This document shows, in pieces, positions 33,671 to 41,054 of a stretch of DNA of 64,000 nt; the first letter of the stretch is position 1; every line of letters starts with the position of its first letter. The stretch covers positions 62,001 through 126,000 of the forward strand of contig CAZMGB010000010.1 in assembly GCA_964565775.1 (NCBI GenBank). Direction: 5' to 3'. This DNA is from CAZMGB01 sp964565775 (GTDB taxonomy: Bacteria; Chloroflexota; Dehalococcoidia; DSTF01; JALHUB01). Below the pieces are notes generated by a model. That model saw only the letters and a program-made list of their open reading frames with translations, did not search any database and had not been told where the DNA came from. The translations under genes were made by a program, and so were the position numbers.

Positions 33671-34144
33671 TCAGGCTTGCTTTGGCAGGCCACCCGTCAG
33701 GTTCAAGACCCACCGCATGCACTTGTGCCCAAGATCTGTCCCCGGGAGGAACATCCGAGGGCAGCCGCCGGCGATAACCGTGATGTCGTTCGTTCGGCAG
33801 AAGTCGGTTGCATCCTCTGACACGCTGCCCTTTCCAAAGGAGCGGTGCATCCACACTCGAGAGATGCCCCGCTCGGCGCAGTCACGCACAACCGTCTCCG
33901 CAACCGCCGGCGTCGTCGCGATCACGACCGCTTCGACGCCGGCCGGGATCGACTTCAGGTCGTGATAACAGGTGTCGCCCTCGACCTCAGCCGCGTTCGG
34001 GTTGACAGCGAAGACATCGTAGTTCGCCTCGCGCAGCGCGCGGTAGACGAGGTTGGCGGCCTGGCTCGAATCCCGAGACACACCTACCACGGCGATCCGC
34101 CTCTGAGCCAGGAAATCGTCGACCGCTTCTTTCAGCGTCAGCAT
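33671..34144 (-). CDS. CoA-binding domain protein (YccU-like)
   Basis: A 157-residue single CoA-binding Rossmann domain of the kind related to succinyl-CoA synthetase alpha. IAVVGVSRDSSQAANLVYRAL (about 17-37) is the nucleotide-binding turn, then VFAVNPNAAEVEG and VVIATTPAVAETVVRDCAERGISRVWMHRSFGKGS. Small stand-alone members are thought to bind CoA or another nucleotide with an unclear role. ATG at 34144 with AAGGAGGA ribosome site. It precedes the DSD1-type gene; no enzymatic partner is evident. Confidence 0.88.
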   Translation of the reverse strand: MLTLKEAVDDFLAQRRIAVVGVSRDSSQAANLVYRALREANYDVFAVNPNAAEVEGDTCYHDLKSIPAGVEAVVIATTPAVAETVVRDCAERGISRVWMHRSFGKGSVSEDATDFCRTNDITVIAGGCPRMFLPGTDLGHKCMRWVLNLTGGLPKQA

Positions 34145-34492
34145 GGTTGGTCCTCCTTGGTTGCTAGAAAGCCACCGGCCCGCGGCAATGTGCGTCGACG
34201 CTGTCGCTCATGCCTCACAGCAATAATGTCATCACGCCGCCGTCATTGCTTCGAAAATGCAGCGGCGGTGCATAGTTGGGACGACGCCAGCCAGGATCCA
34301 CCACCCTCACCCCGACCCTTCGGGCTGAGCGTTCGGCTGAGCTCACGCCGAAGCCTCAGGACGAAGCCTGTCGGTCTCCCCTCTCCCGCCAGCGGGAGAG
34401 GGGTCGGGGGTGAGGGGTGCACGCGTCGCCATGTAGCGTCGCGTCCATTTTCATCCTCTCTGGTGTCGCCTGCAAAGCGACATGGACGATCC
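34145..34492. other. Intergenic region with nested GC-rich palindromes
   Basis: A 348-base gap without genes. Central perfect 12-bp arms 34378-34389 and 34392-34403 around a 2-base centre are enclosed by a near-perfect outer inverted repeat (about 34303-34317 and 34401-34416). It resembles REP-type or MITE-like intergenic elements. See the repeat entry. Confidence 0.6.
34303..34416. repeat. Nested inverted-repeat (REP/MITE-like) element
   Basis: Outer arms CCCTCACCCCGACCC at 34303-34317 and its near-complement at 34401-34416 (one extra base). The inner hairpin of CCCCTCTCCCGC and GCGGGAGAGGGG has a 2-base centre. Between them GAAGCCT and GGCTGAG-type short repeats occur. Structure suggests a palindromic repeat element; no transposase. 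Confidence 0.6.
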
Positions 34493-35365
34493 TCAGTCTC
34501 CAGCGATCTCCCTAAACCGCCGGATAGCATCGATGTGATCCTGCGGCGACTTCAGGTCGGCTCCCATCGTGTTGAAGGACACGTGTGTTGCCCCGAGCTC
34601 GCTCCAGCCGTCCAGCATCGCTCCCCTCTCGTCTTCGGTGGTGCGAGCCATGCCGATCCGGCCCTCGATGCCAACGTCTTCCGGCCTACGACCGGCGTCC
34701 CGAACGTAGCCTCGCAGCCTCTCGATGGTCGCGGCGCCATCAGGGCCTGGAGGGAACTGGGGGAACCAGCCATCGGCAATACGGGCAACGCGCTTGATGG
34801 CGGGCTCCGCCATCGCCCCCATCCAAACCGGGATCGGACGTTGGACCGGCAGCGGGTTGATCCCTGCCCGGTGCACCGTGTGATGCTTGCCATCGAAATC
34901 AACGAGCTCCTTTGTCCAGAGCTGCCGTAGCAGCGCCACCTGCTCCTCGCATCGCCGACCCCGATTGGCGAAGCTCTCTCCCAGCGCCTCGAACTCCACG
35001 GCGTTCCAGCCGATGCCCACGCCAAGACGGAGCCGTCCCCCGGACAGCACGTCCACCTCCGCCGCCTGCTTCGCCACCAGTGCCGTCTGGCGCTGCGGCA
35101 GCACGAGGATGCCCGTCACCAGTTCCAGGTCCCTCGTCAGCCCGGCCAGATAGCCAAACAGGACGAACGGCTCATGAAAAGCGGCCTTGTGGGTATAGGG
35201 AGGCCGGAAGCCGAGGCGTTCGAATCGTTCGGGCGCAGCCCCCAGCACATGGTCATATAGCAGAATGTGATTGTAGCCGAGTTGTTCCACGGCCTGTGCG
35301 TAGTCCCGTATCGCCACAGGATCGTTGCCGATCTCGGTCTGCGGAAAGATGGCGCCCAGTTTCAC
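34493..35365 (-). CDS. LLM-class F420-dependent oxidoreductase
   Basis: A 290-residue luciferase-like flavin/F420 oxidoreductase. Start MKLGAIFPQTEIGNDPVAIRDYAQAVEQLGYNHILLYDHVLG, then GILVLPQRQTALVAKQAAEVDVLSGGRLRLGVGIGWNAVEFEALGE (about 82-130), which is the classical TIGR03619-type signature, and VWMGAMAEPAIKRVARIADGW. The gene ends at 34493 beside a palindromic repeat element. Substrate unknown; this is the second F420-type enzyme in the window (the other at 12054-13043). Confidence 0.88.
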   Translation of the reverse strand: MKLGAIFPQTEIGNDPVAIRDYAQAVEQLGYNHILLYDHVLGAAPERFERLGFRPPYTHKAAFHEPFVLFGYLAGLTRDLELVTGILVLPQRQTALVAKQAAEVDVLSGGRLRLGVGIGWNAVEFEALGESFANRGRRCEEQVALLRQLWTKELVDFDGKHHTVHRAGINPLPVQRPIPVWMGAMAEPAIKRVARIADGWFPQFPPGPDGAATIERLRGYVRDAGRRPEDVGIEGRIGMARTTEDERGAMLDGWSELGATHVSFNTMGADLKSPQDHIDAIRRFREIAGD

Positions 35366-35539
35366 TGCCCAACCTCCCAGGTGCCAGCTCGGAACGAACT
35401 TCGAGGCAGGATCGATGTTACCACGGAGGCGCAGTTACGGCGTAGGAGAATGCTATCCGCCCTCTTCGCTACGTCGACGGGTCACGCTCCCCGCCGAGGT
35501 GATGAGGACGGCGTCGGCGTTCTGGGCGCAGCTACAGTG

Positions 35540-35767
35540 TCAGATGTTGGCGGGGGCCGTGAAGCGAATGTCGGGCGGCCGACGGCAAGCAGGCCGAACA
35601 GAGTGAGCGGGCTCTGTCAGCGTGTTGACGAGCCAGTGCAGCTTCCCATTGTGGCGTTTGGCGATCTCATTTCGCTTCGCGCACGCCTCCCGGACGGCGG
35701 GTGTCCTCCTCCGGTCGTAGCCAGGGCAGTCTTCTTCCCTGTGAGTCGAGGTCATCAGAATGAGCAA
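35540..35767 (-). CDS. Small conserved hypothetical protein, possibly frameshifted at its 3' end
   Basis: A 75-residue product starting MLILMTSTHREEDCPGYD and continuing with KRNEIAKRHNGKLHWLVNT, a pattern of small proteins (CPG motif, then a Lys-Arg-rich helix and a beta strand) seen in environmental bacteria. A strong AGGAGGGG site 8 bases before a TTG start at 35767 supports it. After about residue 50 the sequence becomes Pro/Arg-rich and no longer looks like the family, suggesting a frameshift or decay of the last third. Lies downstream of the monooxygenase-like genes on the same strand. Family not certain. Confidence 0.5.
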   Translation of the reverse strand: MLILMTSTHREEDCPGYDRRRTPAVREACAKRNEIAKRHNGKLHWLVNTLTEPAHSVRPACRRPPDIRFTAPANI

Positions 35768-35812
35768 CCTTGACTCCCCTCCTGACTCTGAGACGAGTCC
35801 ACGACCCTGGTG

Positions 35813-35848
35813 ACGTCTCGGGCCGACCCTCCGGTCGACCCGAGACGT
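35813..35848 (-). terminator. Strong hairpin downstream of the monooxygenase-like gene pair
   Basis: Arms of 16 bases (35813-35828 and 35833-35848) around a CTCC loop with a single mismatch. It lies 52 bp after the stop of the 35901-36230 gene. There is no poly-U run, so it is a hairpin that may terminate or stabilise the transcript rather than a textbook terminator. Confidence 0.5.
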
Positions 35849-35900
35849 GCGTGTTCCACCTTGCTTGCCCGCTCCACGCCGATCTGGGGGAGCAGGGCCT

Positions 35901-36230
35901 CTAGGCCGAAGCAGTCACTGACTCCTTTGTCTCAGCCATGGACTGCGAGTACCGCTTCTTCTCGGGGTTATCGACGTACCAGATCTGCGGTGGCCCCTCA
36001 ACTCCGGCCCGTTCCATTATGGACCGTAGGTCCCCGGAGGCGGCGAACTTCTTCGCCCGCTCCAGGTCCGCCGTCCTGAACACGACCGTGATGTCGTTGG
36101 GATCGTCCATCCCGCGGTAGAGGCGGTGGCCCTCGAGGCCGTTTGCCCTTCGGGTCGGCTCATGCTCGTCGAAGAACGGCTTCCAGGTGGCGAAATCCTT
36201 CACGTGGTGCCTGATGAATACGCTGGCCAT
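35901..36230 (-). CDS. Small dimeric alpha/beta-barrel (ABM/cyclase-like) protein
   Basis: A 109-residue ferredoxin-like-fold protein: MASVFIRHHVKDFATWKPFFDEHEPTRR, then GLEGHRLYRGMDDPNDITVVFRTADLERAKKFAAS and a C-terminal IWYVDNPEKKR. It resembles the antibiotic-biosynthesis-monooxygenase/cyclase group of small stress or haem-oxygenase-like proteins. Upstream (67 bp) of it lies a related gene, 36298-36603, on the same strand. Function unknown. Confidence 0.65.
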   Translation of the reverse strand: MASVFIRHHVKDFATWKPFFDEHEPTRRANGLEGHRLYRGMDDPNDITVVFRTADLERAKKFAASGDLRSIMERAGVEGPPQIWYVDNPEKKRYSQSMAETKESVTASA

Positions 36231-36297
36231 TTCTTCTTTCTCCTTCCGGTTAGCTAACTGAACTTGCCAGGCGGGAATGAACCCTCAGCCCAAGGGG

Positions 36298-36603
36298 CTA
36301 GGCCGTCGACTCCCGCTCCAGCGTGCCGTCGAACCACTCCGGGTCGGCGGTCAAGTTGGGCCGAAGCTCCTGGAACCAGGCGTCCTGCTCCGGCCGACCC
36401 GAGTTCTTGCGGTAGTTCGCGGTATTGTCCCAGCGCACCACTCCCATGAACTCGTCGGGGTCACTGTTGCTGGCCACCAGAGCCGACTGCTCAAAACCGA
36501 TCGCCTTCGGCTTCTGGGCTCGGTCCCACTTCTCAAACTGCTCGATCACCGCCTGCCGCTTCCCAGGCAGGGCCTTGAGACGGAACAATGTCATGTGCGG
36601 CAT
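36298..36603 (-). CDS. Antibiotic biosynthesis monooxygenase (ABM)-domain protein
   Basis: A 101-residue ferredoxin-like protein starting MPHMTLFRLKALPGKRQAVIEQFEKW and continuing with ALVASNSDPDEFMGVVRWDNTANYRKNSG and QDAWFQELRP. The length and strand order fit the ABM-domain family (small cofactor-free monooxygenases or haem-degrading IsdG-like enzymes). The ATG at 36603 has an AGAGGAGT site. It is preceded on the same strand by a truncated gene (36624-36812) that probably marks an old operon. Confidence 0.75.
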   Translation of the reverse strand: MPHMTLFRLKALPGKRQAVIEQFEKWDRAQKPKAIGFEQSALVASNSDPDEFMGVVRWDNTANYRKNSGRPEQDAWFQELRPNLTADPEWFDGTLERESTA

Positions 36604-36623
36604 GGTAGACTCCTCTTCTCCCT

Positions 36624-36812
36624 CTAGGGTGTCGACGGGGCCGGGAGACCGGCCCCGCCCCCACAGCGTGTGCTCGCCGACACCCCGGCAAGCTGCGTCC
36701 GCCGGAAGAGCTCCCATTCCGCCTCCAAGGAAGAATCGGGAAGCGCCCTGAACATGCTGGGGACCAGACCGAAGGCCTCTTCCATCTGCGTGTATACCTC
36801 TTGCCGGGTCAT
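36624..36812 (-). pseudogene. Truncated carboxymuconolactone decarboxylase/AhpD-like gene
   Basis: The frame from ATG 36812 encodes MTRQEVYTQMEEAFGLVPSM and then FRALPDSSLEAEWELFRRTQL, which resembles the N-terminal 40 residues of AhpD/CMD-type proteins, and then degrades into a Gly/Pro-rich tail before a stop. No catalytic Cys-x-x-Cys or downstream helices remain, so it is probably a truncation. A promoter candidate (37042-37014) lies upstream of this operon on the minus strand. Confidence 0.5.
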
Positions 36813-37013
36813 GGCTCCCTCCTCCGACTCACTGTCTGTGACCGGCGGCGACACGGCCGCCACCAACCCTCTGTGCAGGATGGGTATCGAAATGCGCTGC
36901 AGCCATCCGCGCCATCCATGTGCTCCTTTCCGGCCGCCGAGGAACGTGGCGCATCGGGCGCCACCAGCGTGCTTCGAGTAACGAGGCTTTATTGCATACT
37001 TAGCAGAAGAATC

Positions 37014-37042
37014 ACGATACACCATGCACGAGGTCCTGTCAA
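37014..37042 (-). promoter_or_regulatory. Candidate sigma70-type promoter for the ABM operon
   Basis: On the minus strand TTGACA (37042-37037), a 17-base spacer and TATCGT (37019-37014). The start would be near 37007, about 195 bases before the truncated gene. Consensus match only. Confidence 0.5.
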
Positions 37043-37134
37043 TCCCCGAATCCTGCAACGCGCCAGGACTTCATCGCTACCTCGACCTTCGGGCAGCGAG
37101 CCGCCTGCGCCGGCCTCGAGGCGCCATCTCCTCG

Positions 37135-37197
37135 TGGAGGTGCAACAGCAGGAGCTCCGGCGGGTGGCTTCTTGACCCGCCAGGAGGCTGATGGAAT
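37135..37197 (+). repeat. Dispersed 63-bp repeat, copy B
   Basis: About 75% identical without gaps to copy C; also shares an upstream CCTCGAGG-CGCCA stretch with copy A, so the A/B unit is longer (about 95 bp). Contains CTTCTTGACCCGCCAGGAGG. Confidence 0.65.
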
Positions 37198-37258
37198 ATT
37201 GGCACCCCACGACTGTAGAATGTTGGTGAAGGCCAGAGTACGCTGCTCAAGGATCGTC

Positions 37259-38191
37259 ATGCCCTACGAGCTCCCGCCTATGAGGCCGCCCAGCGAGGCC
37301 CGCTCCCTGCTCATCAGGGTGATGCGCGGCTGTCCCTGGAACTACTGCACCTTCTGCCCGGTCTACAAGGACGTGCCGCGAAAGGCAGTGATGCGGTCGG
37401 TGGAGGAGGTGAAGAGCGACATCGACGAGCTGCGGCTGCACTGCGACGAGATACGCCGCCAGGGCTACGTCGTGGCGCCGAGCACCGCCTTCCTGGCGGA
37501 CTCCAACGCCATCGTCATCAAGTCAGTTGACCTCATCGAGATCGTGGCCCACCTGCTCGAAGCGTTCCCGTCCCTGGAGCGGGTGACATCGTACGGCCGG
37601 GCGAAGACGGTGCTGGCCAAGAGCCTGGACGAGCTGCGCGAGCTGCGAAAGGCGGGGCTGAACCGACTCCACCTGGGGCTGGAGAGCGGCGATGATGGCG
37701 TCCTGGCGCGGGTGAAGAAGGGCGCCAGCTCTGAACAGATGATCGCCGCCGGGCTCAGGGTGAAGGAGGCCGGCTTCGAGCTCTCCGAGTACGTGATGCC
37801 CGGCCTGGGCGGCCGCGACGGCTCGCGGCAGCACGTGGAGGGCACCGCCCGCGTCCTCAACGCCGTCGACCCCCACTACACCAGGGTCAGGTCGCTCGTC
37901 CTCGCCCCCGGCACGCCGCTTCACCAGGAGTACGAGGCGGGGAAGTTCCAGGCGATGTCAGTGCTGGATTTGACGCACGAGATAAGGGCGCTGGTGGAGC
38001 GTCTGGAGATCAGCGGCCGCCTCTGCTTCGACCACTTCTCCAATCCCCCCTTCCTGCGACAGGACTGGGAGGGCTACAAGTTCCCGGAGGAGAAGGAGGA
38101 GGTGCTGTCCACCATCGACAGCGCCCTGGAGCGCCGACAGGCCCGCCCGCCGAAGGAGGGCCTCGGCCCTGTCATCGGCTCCCGGCTTTGA
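37259..38191 (+). CDS. Radical SAM protein (CPWNYCTFC type)
   Basis: A 310-residue radical SAM enzyme. The cluster motif is RGCPWNYCTFCP near residues 25-36, with CX4CX2C spacing as in the RGCPxNxCxFC branch; GLNRLHLGLESGDDGVL (about 133-149) and SEYVMPGLGGRDGSRQHVEGT (about 176-196) are SAM-pocket segments. ATG at 37259 with an AAGGA site; a TAGAAT -10 box at 37216 argues against longer starts. The reaction is unknown. A 196-bp gap separates it from the E1 alpha gene, and co-function is possible. Confidence 0.85.
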   Translation: MPYELPPMRPPSEARSLLIRVMRGCPWNYCTFCPVYKDVPRKAVMRSVEEVKSDIDELRLHCDEIRRQGYVVAPSTAFLADSNAIVIKSVDLIEIVAHLLEAFPSLERVTSYGRAKTVLAKSLDELRELRKAGLNRLHLGLESGDDGVLARVKKGASSEQMIAAGLRVKEAGFELSEYVMPGLGGRDGSRQHVEGTARVLNAVDPHYTRVRSLVLAPGTPLHQEYEAGKFQAMSVLDLTHEIRALVERLEISGRLCFDHFSNPPFLRQDWEGYKFPEEKEEVLSTIDSALERRQARPPKEGLGPVIGSRL

Positions 38192-38387
38192 GGAGCCGTG
38201 GGGCGGCGAGAGCCCATTCGAATGTGGGTTGGGCAACAAGCCCAGCAGCTTTCCGGCCTTTCGGTCTATCTTCTATGAGCGCGAGCTTCTCGGCTTGAAT
38301 GTGGTCGCGCTCTGTGGCAATGTCTTGGTGGCGTGCTCGGGCACCATCGGGCGACCGGACGGCGCTGGAGAGAAGTGAGGTGAGCGA

Positions 38388-39338
38388 GTGGAGCCCTCGG
38401 GCGAGCTGATGGCGAAGCTCTACACGGACATGGTCCGCTCCCGGGCCTTCGAGGAGCTGGTCATATCCCTGGTGCCCGCGGGCAAGATCCCCGGTACGTG
38501 GATGAGCGGCGTCGGCCAGGAGGCCATCGTGGGCGCCGTCGGCCAGCTCCGGCCGGACGACTTCGTCACCTACACCCACCGCGGTGCCTACTGCTTCATC
38601 TGCCGGGGCATGGACCCCGGCAAGGTGCTGGCGGAGCTATGCGGCAAGAGCACAGGCTACTGTAAGGGCAAAGGGGGACGGCACATCGCGGACCTGGAGC
38701 ATGGCGTGTTCGGCAAGAGCGGCACCATCGGCGGACACGCCCCCATTGCCGTCGGTCTGGCTACGGCCGTTCAGATCAGGGGTGGGGACCAAGTCGTCAT
38801 GTCCTTCTTCGGGGACGGTGCCAGCAGCCGCGGCACGACACACGAGTCGATGAACATGGCCGCGCTATGGAAGCTGCCCATCGTCTGGGTGTGCGAGAAC
38901 AACAGCTACGCCGGTCTCAGCCCGGCGTCCATGGCGACAACGGTAAGTAGCGTTGCGGACATGGCCACCCCATACGGAATGCCCGGAACGAGGGTCGACG
39001 GAAACGACGTGCTCGCCGTCTACGACGCGGCTCGGGAGGCGATTGGCCGTGTCAGGGCGGGCGAAGGCCCATGCCTAGTAGAGCTGAAGACCTATCGCCT
39101 GCGGGCCTTCGCCGAGGGCGCCGTCGACTCCCGCGACGCCGCTGAGGTGGAGGCCTGGAAGCGAAGGGACCCCATCGAGGCCTTCCGCCGACTGCTCCTT
39201 GCGCGGGCCATCCTGACGGAGCAGGAGGTGACGCGCATTCACGACGAAGCGCAGCGGGAGATGCAGGCTGCACAGCTTTTCGCGGAGGAGAGCGCCTTCC
39301 CCGACCCGGAGGAGGCGTTCGAGGATCTGTACGCCTAG
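38388..39338 (+). CDS. 2-oxoacid/acetoin dehydrogenase E1 component, alpha subunit
   Basis: A 316-residue TPP enzyme alpha subunit of the PDH/acetoin dehydrogenase type. Evidence: THRGAYCFICRGM, KGKGGRHIADLEHGVFGKSGTIGGHAPIAVG and the TPP/Mg motif GDGASSRGTTHESMNMAALWKLPIVWVCENN (about 142-172), then YGMPGTRVDGNDVLAVYDAA. GTG start at 38388; the beta gene follows 3 bp after its stop. No E2 or E3 gene is seen nearby, so the acyl acceptor is unknown. Confidence 0.92.
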   Translation: MEPSGELMAKLYTDMVRSRAFEELVISLVPAGKIPGTWMSGVGQEAIVGAVGQLRPDDFVTYTHRGAYCFICRGMDPGKVLAELCGKSTGYCKGKGGRHIADLEHGVFGKSGTIGGHAPIAVGLATAVQIRGGDQVVMSFFGDGASSRGTTHESMNMAALWKLPIVWVCENNSYAGLSPASMATTVSSVADMATPYGMPGTRVDGNDVLAVYDAAREAIGRVRAGEGPCLVELKTYRLRAFAEGAVDSRDAAEVEAWKRRDPIEAFRRLLLARAILTEQEVTRIHDEAQREMQAAQLFAEESAFPDPEEAFEDLYA

Positions 39339-39341
39339 GCC

Positions 39342-40331
39342 ATGCGAACCATCACCTTCACCCAGGCGGTAAACGAAGCCCTCCACGAGGAGATGCGACG
39401 GGACCAATCCGTCTACGTCCTCGGCCATGGCCTCTATTGGGGCTTCGGCGGCTTCGGGCCGACGTCCGGTCTCCTGGAGGAGTTCGGCGCATCCCGTGTG
39501 AGGACCGCTCCTCTCGGCGAGCCGGCCATCACCGGCTCATGCGTTGGGGCGGCGCTCGCCGGCATGCGGCCGGTGGCCCAGCTTGGACTCGCCGACTTCG
39601 TCTTCTGCGCCCTGGACGAGATCATTTCCAAGGCAGGGAAGTGGCGTTACACCCACGGAGCCAACAGCAACATGGCGCTGCCCATCGTCTTCCTGGAGAC
39701 CATCGGCGGCTACACCAGCGGCGCCTCCGAACACTCTCAGTCGCCCCTGGGCCTCTACATGCACGCGCCGGGCCTGAAGCTCGCCGTGCCGACCACTCCC
39801 TACGACGCCAAGGGCCTGCTCAAGACGGCTATCAGGGACAACAACCCCGTCGTCTTCTTCATGCACAAGCGTCTCATGGGAGCCGAGGGCGCCGTGCCGG
39901 AGGATGATTTCACCGTACCCTTCGGCATGGCAGAGGTCAGGCGAGAAGGAGGGGACGTTACAGTCGTGGCGACAGCCTACATGGTGTCGCTGGCGCTGCG
40001 GGCAGCCGCCGCCCTGGAGGAGCAGGGCACGGGCGTCGAAGTCATCGATCCGCGCACGCTGGAGCCGCTAGACATCGAGACGATAGTCGGATCAGTCCGC
40101 AAGACCGGCCGGCTCGTCGTCGTCGACGAGGACACAGAGCGTTGCGGCGTCGGCGCGGAGATCGCGATGCAGGTAATGGAGCGAGCGTTCGATGCTCTCA
40201 AGGCACCGGTTCAGCGAGTGGCAAACCCAAACCTGCCGGTCCCCTATAGCCGTCCCCTGGAACGCGCCGTCCTGCCCTCAAAGGAGAAGATCGAAGCGGC
40301 TATTCTGCGCACGCTGGCCGGCCCTGCATGA
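39342..40331 (+). CDS. 2-oxoacid/acetoin dehydrogenase E1 component, beta subunit
   Basis: A 329-residue partner of the preceding gene. ITFTQAVNEALHEEM, GFGPTSGLLEEFG, EPAITGSCVGAALAGMRPVAQL (about 61-82), GANSNMALPIVFLE and the C-terminal transketolase-fold segment VEVIDPRTLEPLDIETIV are typical. The overlap-type spacing (3 bp) and the two subunits together indicate an E1 heterotetramer. A lipoyl E2 partner is absent from the window. Confidence 0.92.
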   Translation: MRTITFTQAVNEALHEEMRRDQSVYVLGHGLYWGFGGFGPTSGLLEEFGASRVRTAPLGEPAITGSCVGAALAGMRPVAQLGLADFVFCALDEIISKAGKWRYTHGANSNMALPIVFLETIGGYTSGASEHSQSPLGLYMHAPGLKLAVPTTPYDAKGLLKTAIRDNNPVVFFMHKRLMGAEGAVPEDDFTVPFGMAEVRREGGDVTVVATAYMVSLALRAAAALEEQGTGVEVIDPRTLEPLDIETIVGSVRKTGRLVVVDEDTERCGVGAEIAMQVMERAFDALKAPVQRVANPNLPVPYSRPLERAVLPSKEKIEAAILRTLAGPA

Positions 40332-40580
40332 TCGCACGAGCCTGGCCGCCGATCATGGCTGGCGTTCAACAGGGTGAGGCTGAGCCCGACTCCGTATAGA
40401 CGTAAGTCGGCAGCCTGACCCGGCGCCGTTGCGTGGCAGGACGCCATCCGTAGTGCGGGCGGGCGACAAGCGCACCGGCGGCGGCAGCAATGGCGTTCCC
40501 GGCCCCGGACCCCTTCCCGGAGGACGGCCCATCGCGTAGCTCAGGACCCGAGGCCGTGCTCCACCCCTCGTCCGCACATG

Positions 40581-40637
40581 CACGAAGCCTTGACGTCTGA
40601 TGCTCCCAAGTTGACGCCGACTGCACACGAAACCCCT
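40581..40637 (-). repeat. Dispersed 57-bp repeat, copy F2
   Basis: Minus-strand copy of the element at 23872-23928 (about 81% identical). The shared core is TGTGCAG, GCGTCAA, GGGAGC and CAGACGTCA. Confidence 0.65.
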
Positions 40638-40861
40638 AGGATGAACCCGTTTGGCGGTTCATCATGAGACTTACCTTCCCCTCGCGCTGCCAGCGGTCCG
40701 GCAAGGGGACAGCGAAGGGACATCGAAGTGGCCACGAAGGGTAGCGCCGTCACGAGAGGAGAAGCGGACCCACGCCTGCGTATGACCGCCAAGTTTCCTC
40801 CCCAGCAACCGATACACCTATATGTGCATGCGCGCCTGGCGAGCCGGGCTAGCAGCTCTTT

Positions 40862-40877
40862 TGTGACCATTGTCACA
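40862..40877. promoter_or_regulatory. Crp/Fnr-family operator TGTGACCATTGTCACA
   Basis: Perfect palindrome of the TGTGA-N6-TCACA type, 178 bp before the hdrC start. It exactly matches the Crp consensus half-sites; Crp-like and some Fnr/Dnr regulators bind such sequences. A TACAAT hexamer lies 9 bp further down (40887-40892) and a CGTAAT hexamer at 40896-40901. Depending on which is used, the operator centre (40869.5) falls near -29 or -38, so activation or repression is possible. Confidence 0.6.
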
Positions 40878-40927
40878 TTACGGCAGTACAATTGTCGTAA
40901 TCGGTAGGGAGATGTGCGGCGAAACTA

Positions 40928-41030
40928 GGGCCGTTAGGCCCATTGCTGGGGCAGAGGCCCCAGACGTAGACTGTAAATGGGGCAGGTGCATCAGGCGATC
41001 AAGGGGCGGCGTAGGACTTCTACAGCCGCC
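40928..41030 (+). promoter_or_regulatory. Structured 5' leader of the hydrogenase operon (three hairpins)
   Basis: GGGCC-GTTA-GGCCC (40928-40941), CTGGGGC-AGAG-GCCCCAG (40946-40963) and GGCGGCGTAG-GACTT-CTACAGCCGCC (41005-41030, one bulge) lie in series between the Crp-type site and the ATG at 41055. The last ends 25 bases before the start codon. May be a stability or attenuation structure; no known riboswitch recognised. Confidence 0.45.
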
Positions 41031-41054
41031 GGTGCAACGGAAAGAGGATGAGAC

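Larger units (their letters stand above)
36813..37258. other. Intergenic region with divergent promoters and a dispersed repeat
   Basis: A 446-base gap between divergent units. On the minus strand a TTGACA-N17-TATCGT promoter (37042-37014) serves the ABM operon. On the plus strand repeat copy B (37135-37197, similarity to copy A extending upstream to about 37101) and a TAGAAT -10 box (37216-37221) precede the radical SAM gene. Confidence 0.55.
40332..41054. other. Long intergenic region with repeat F2, Crp-type operator and structured leader
   Basis: A 723-base gap. It contains the 57-bp repeat copy F2 (40581-40637), a Crp/Fnr-type palindrome (40862-40877), a TACAAT hexamer (40887-40892) and three hairpins (40928-40941, 40946-40963, 41005-41030) before the first gene of the hydrogenase operon. 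No gene is recognised in it. Confidence 0.6.

Noticed and set aside
40332..40580. Possible tRNA or small RNA in the long gap before the hydrogenase operon
   Set aside because: No cloverleaf, CCA or other recognisable RNA structure could be made out by eye.
40541..40891. Minus-strand frame of about 116 codons over repeat F2
   Set aside because: The only conserved stretch is the repeat itself; no ribosome site. Treated as a repeat, not a gene.
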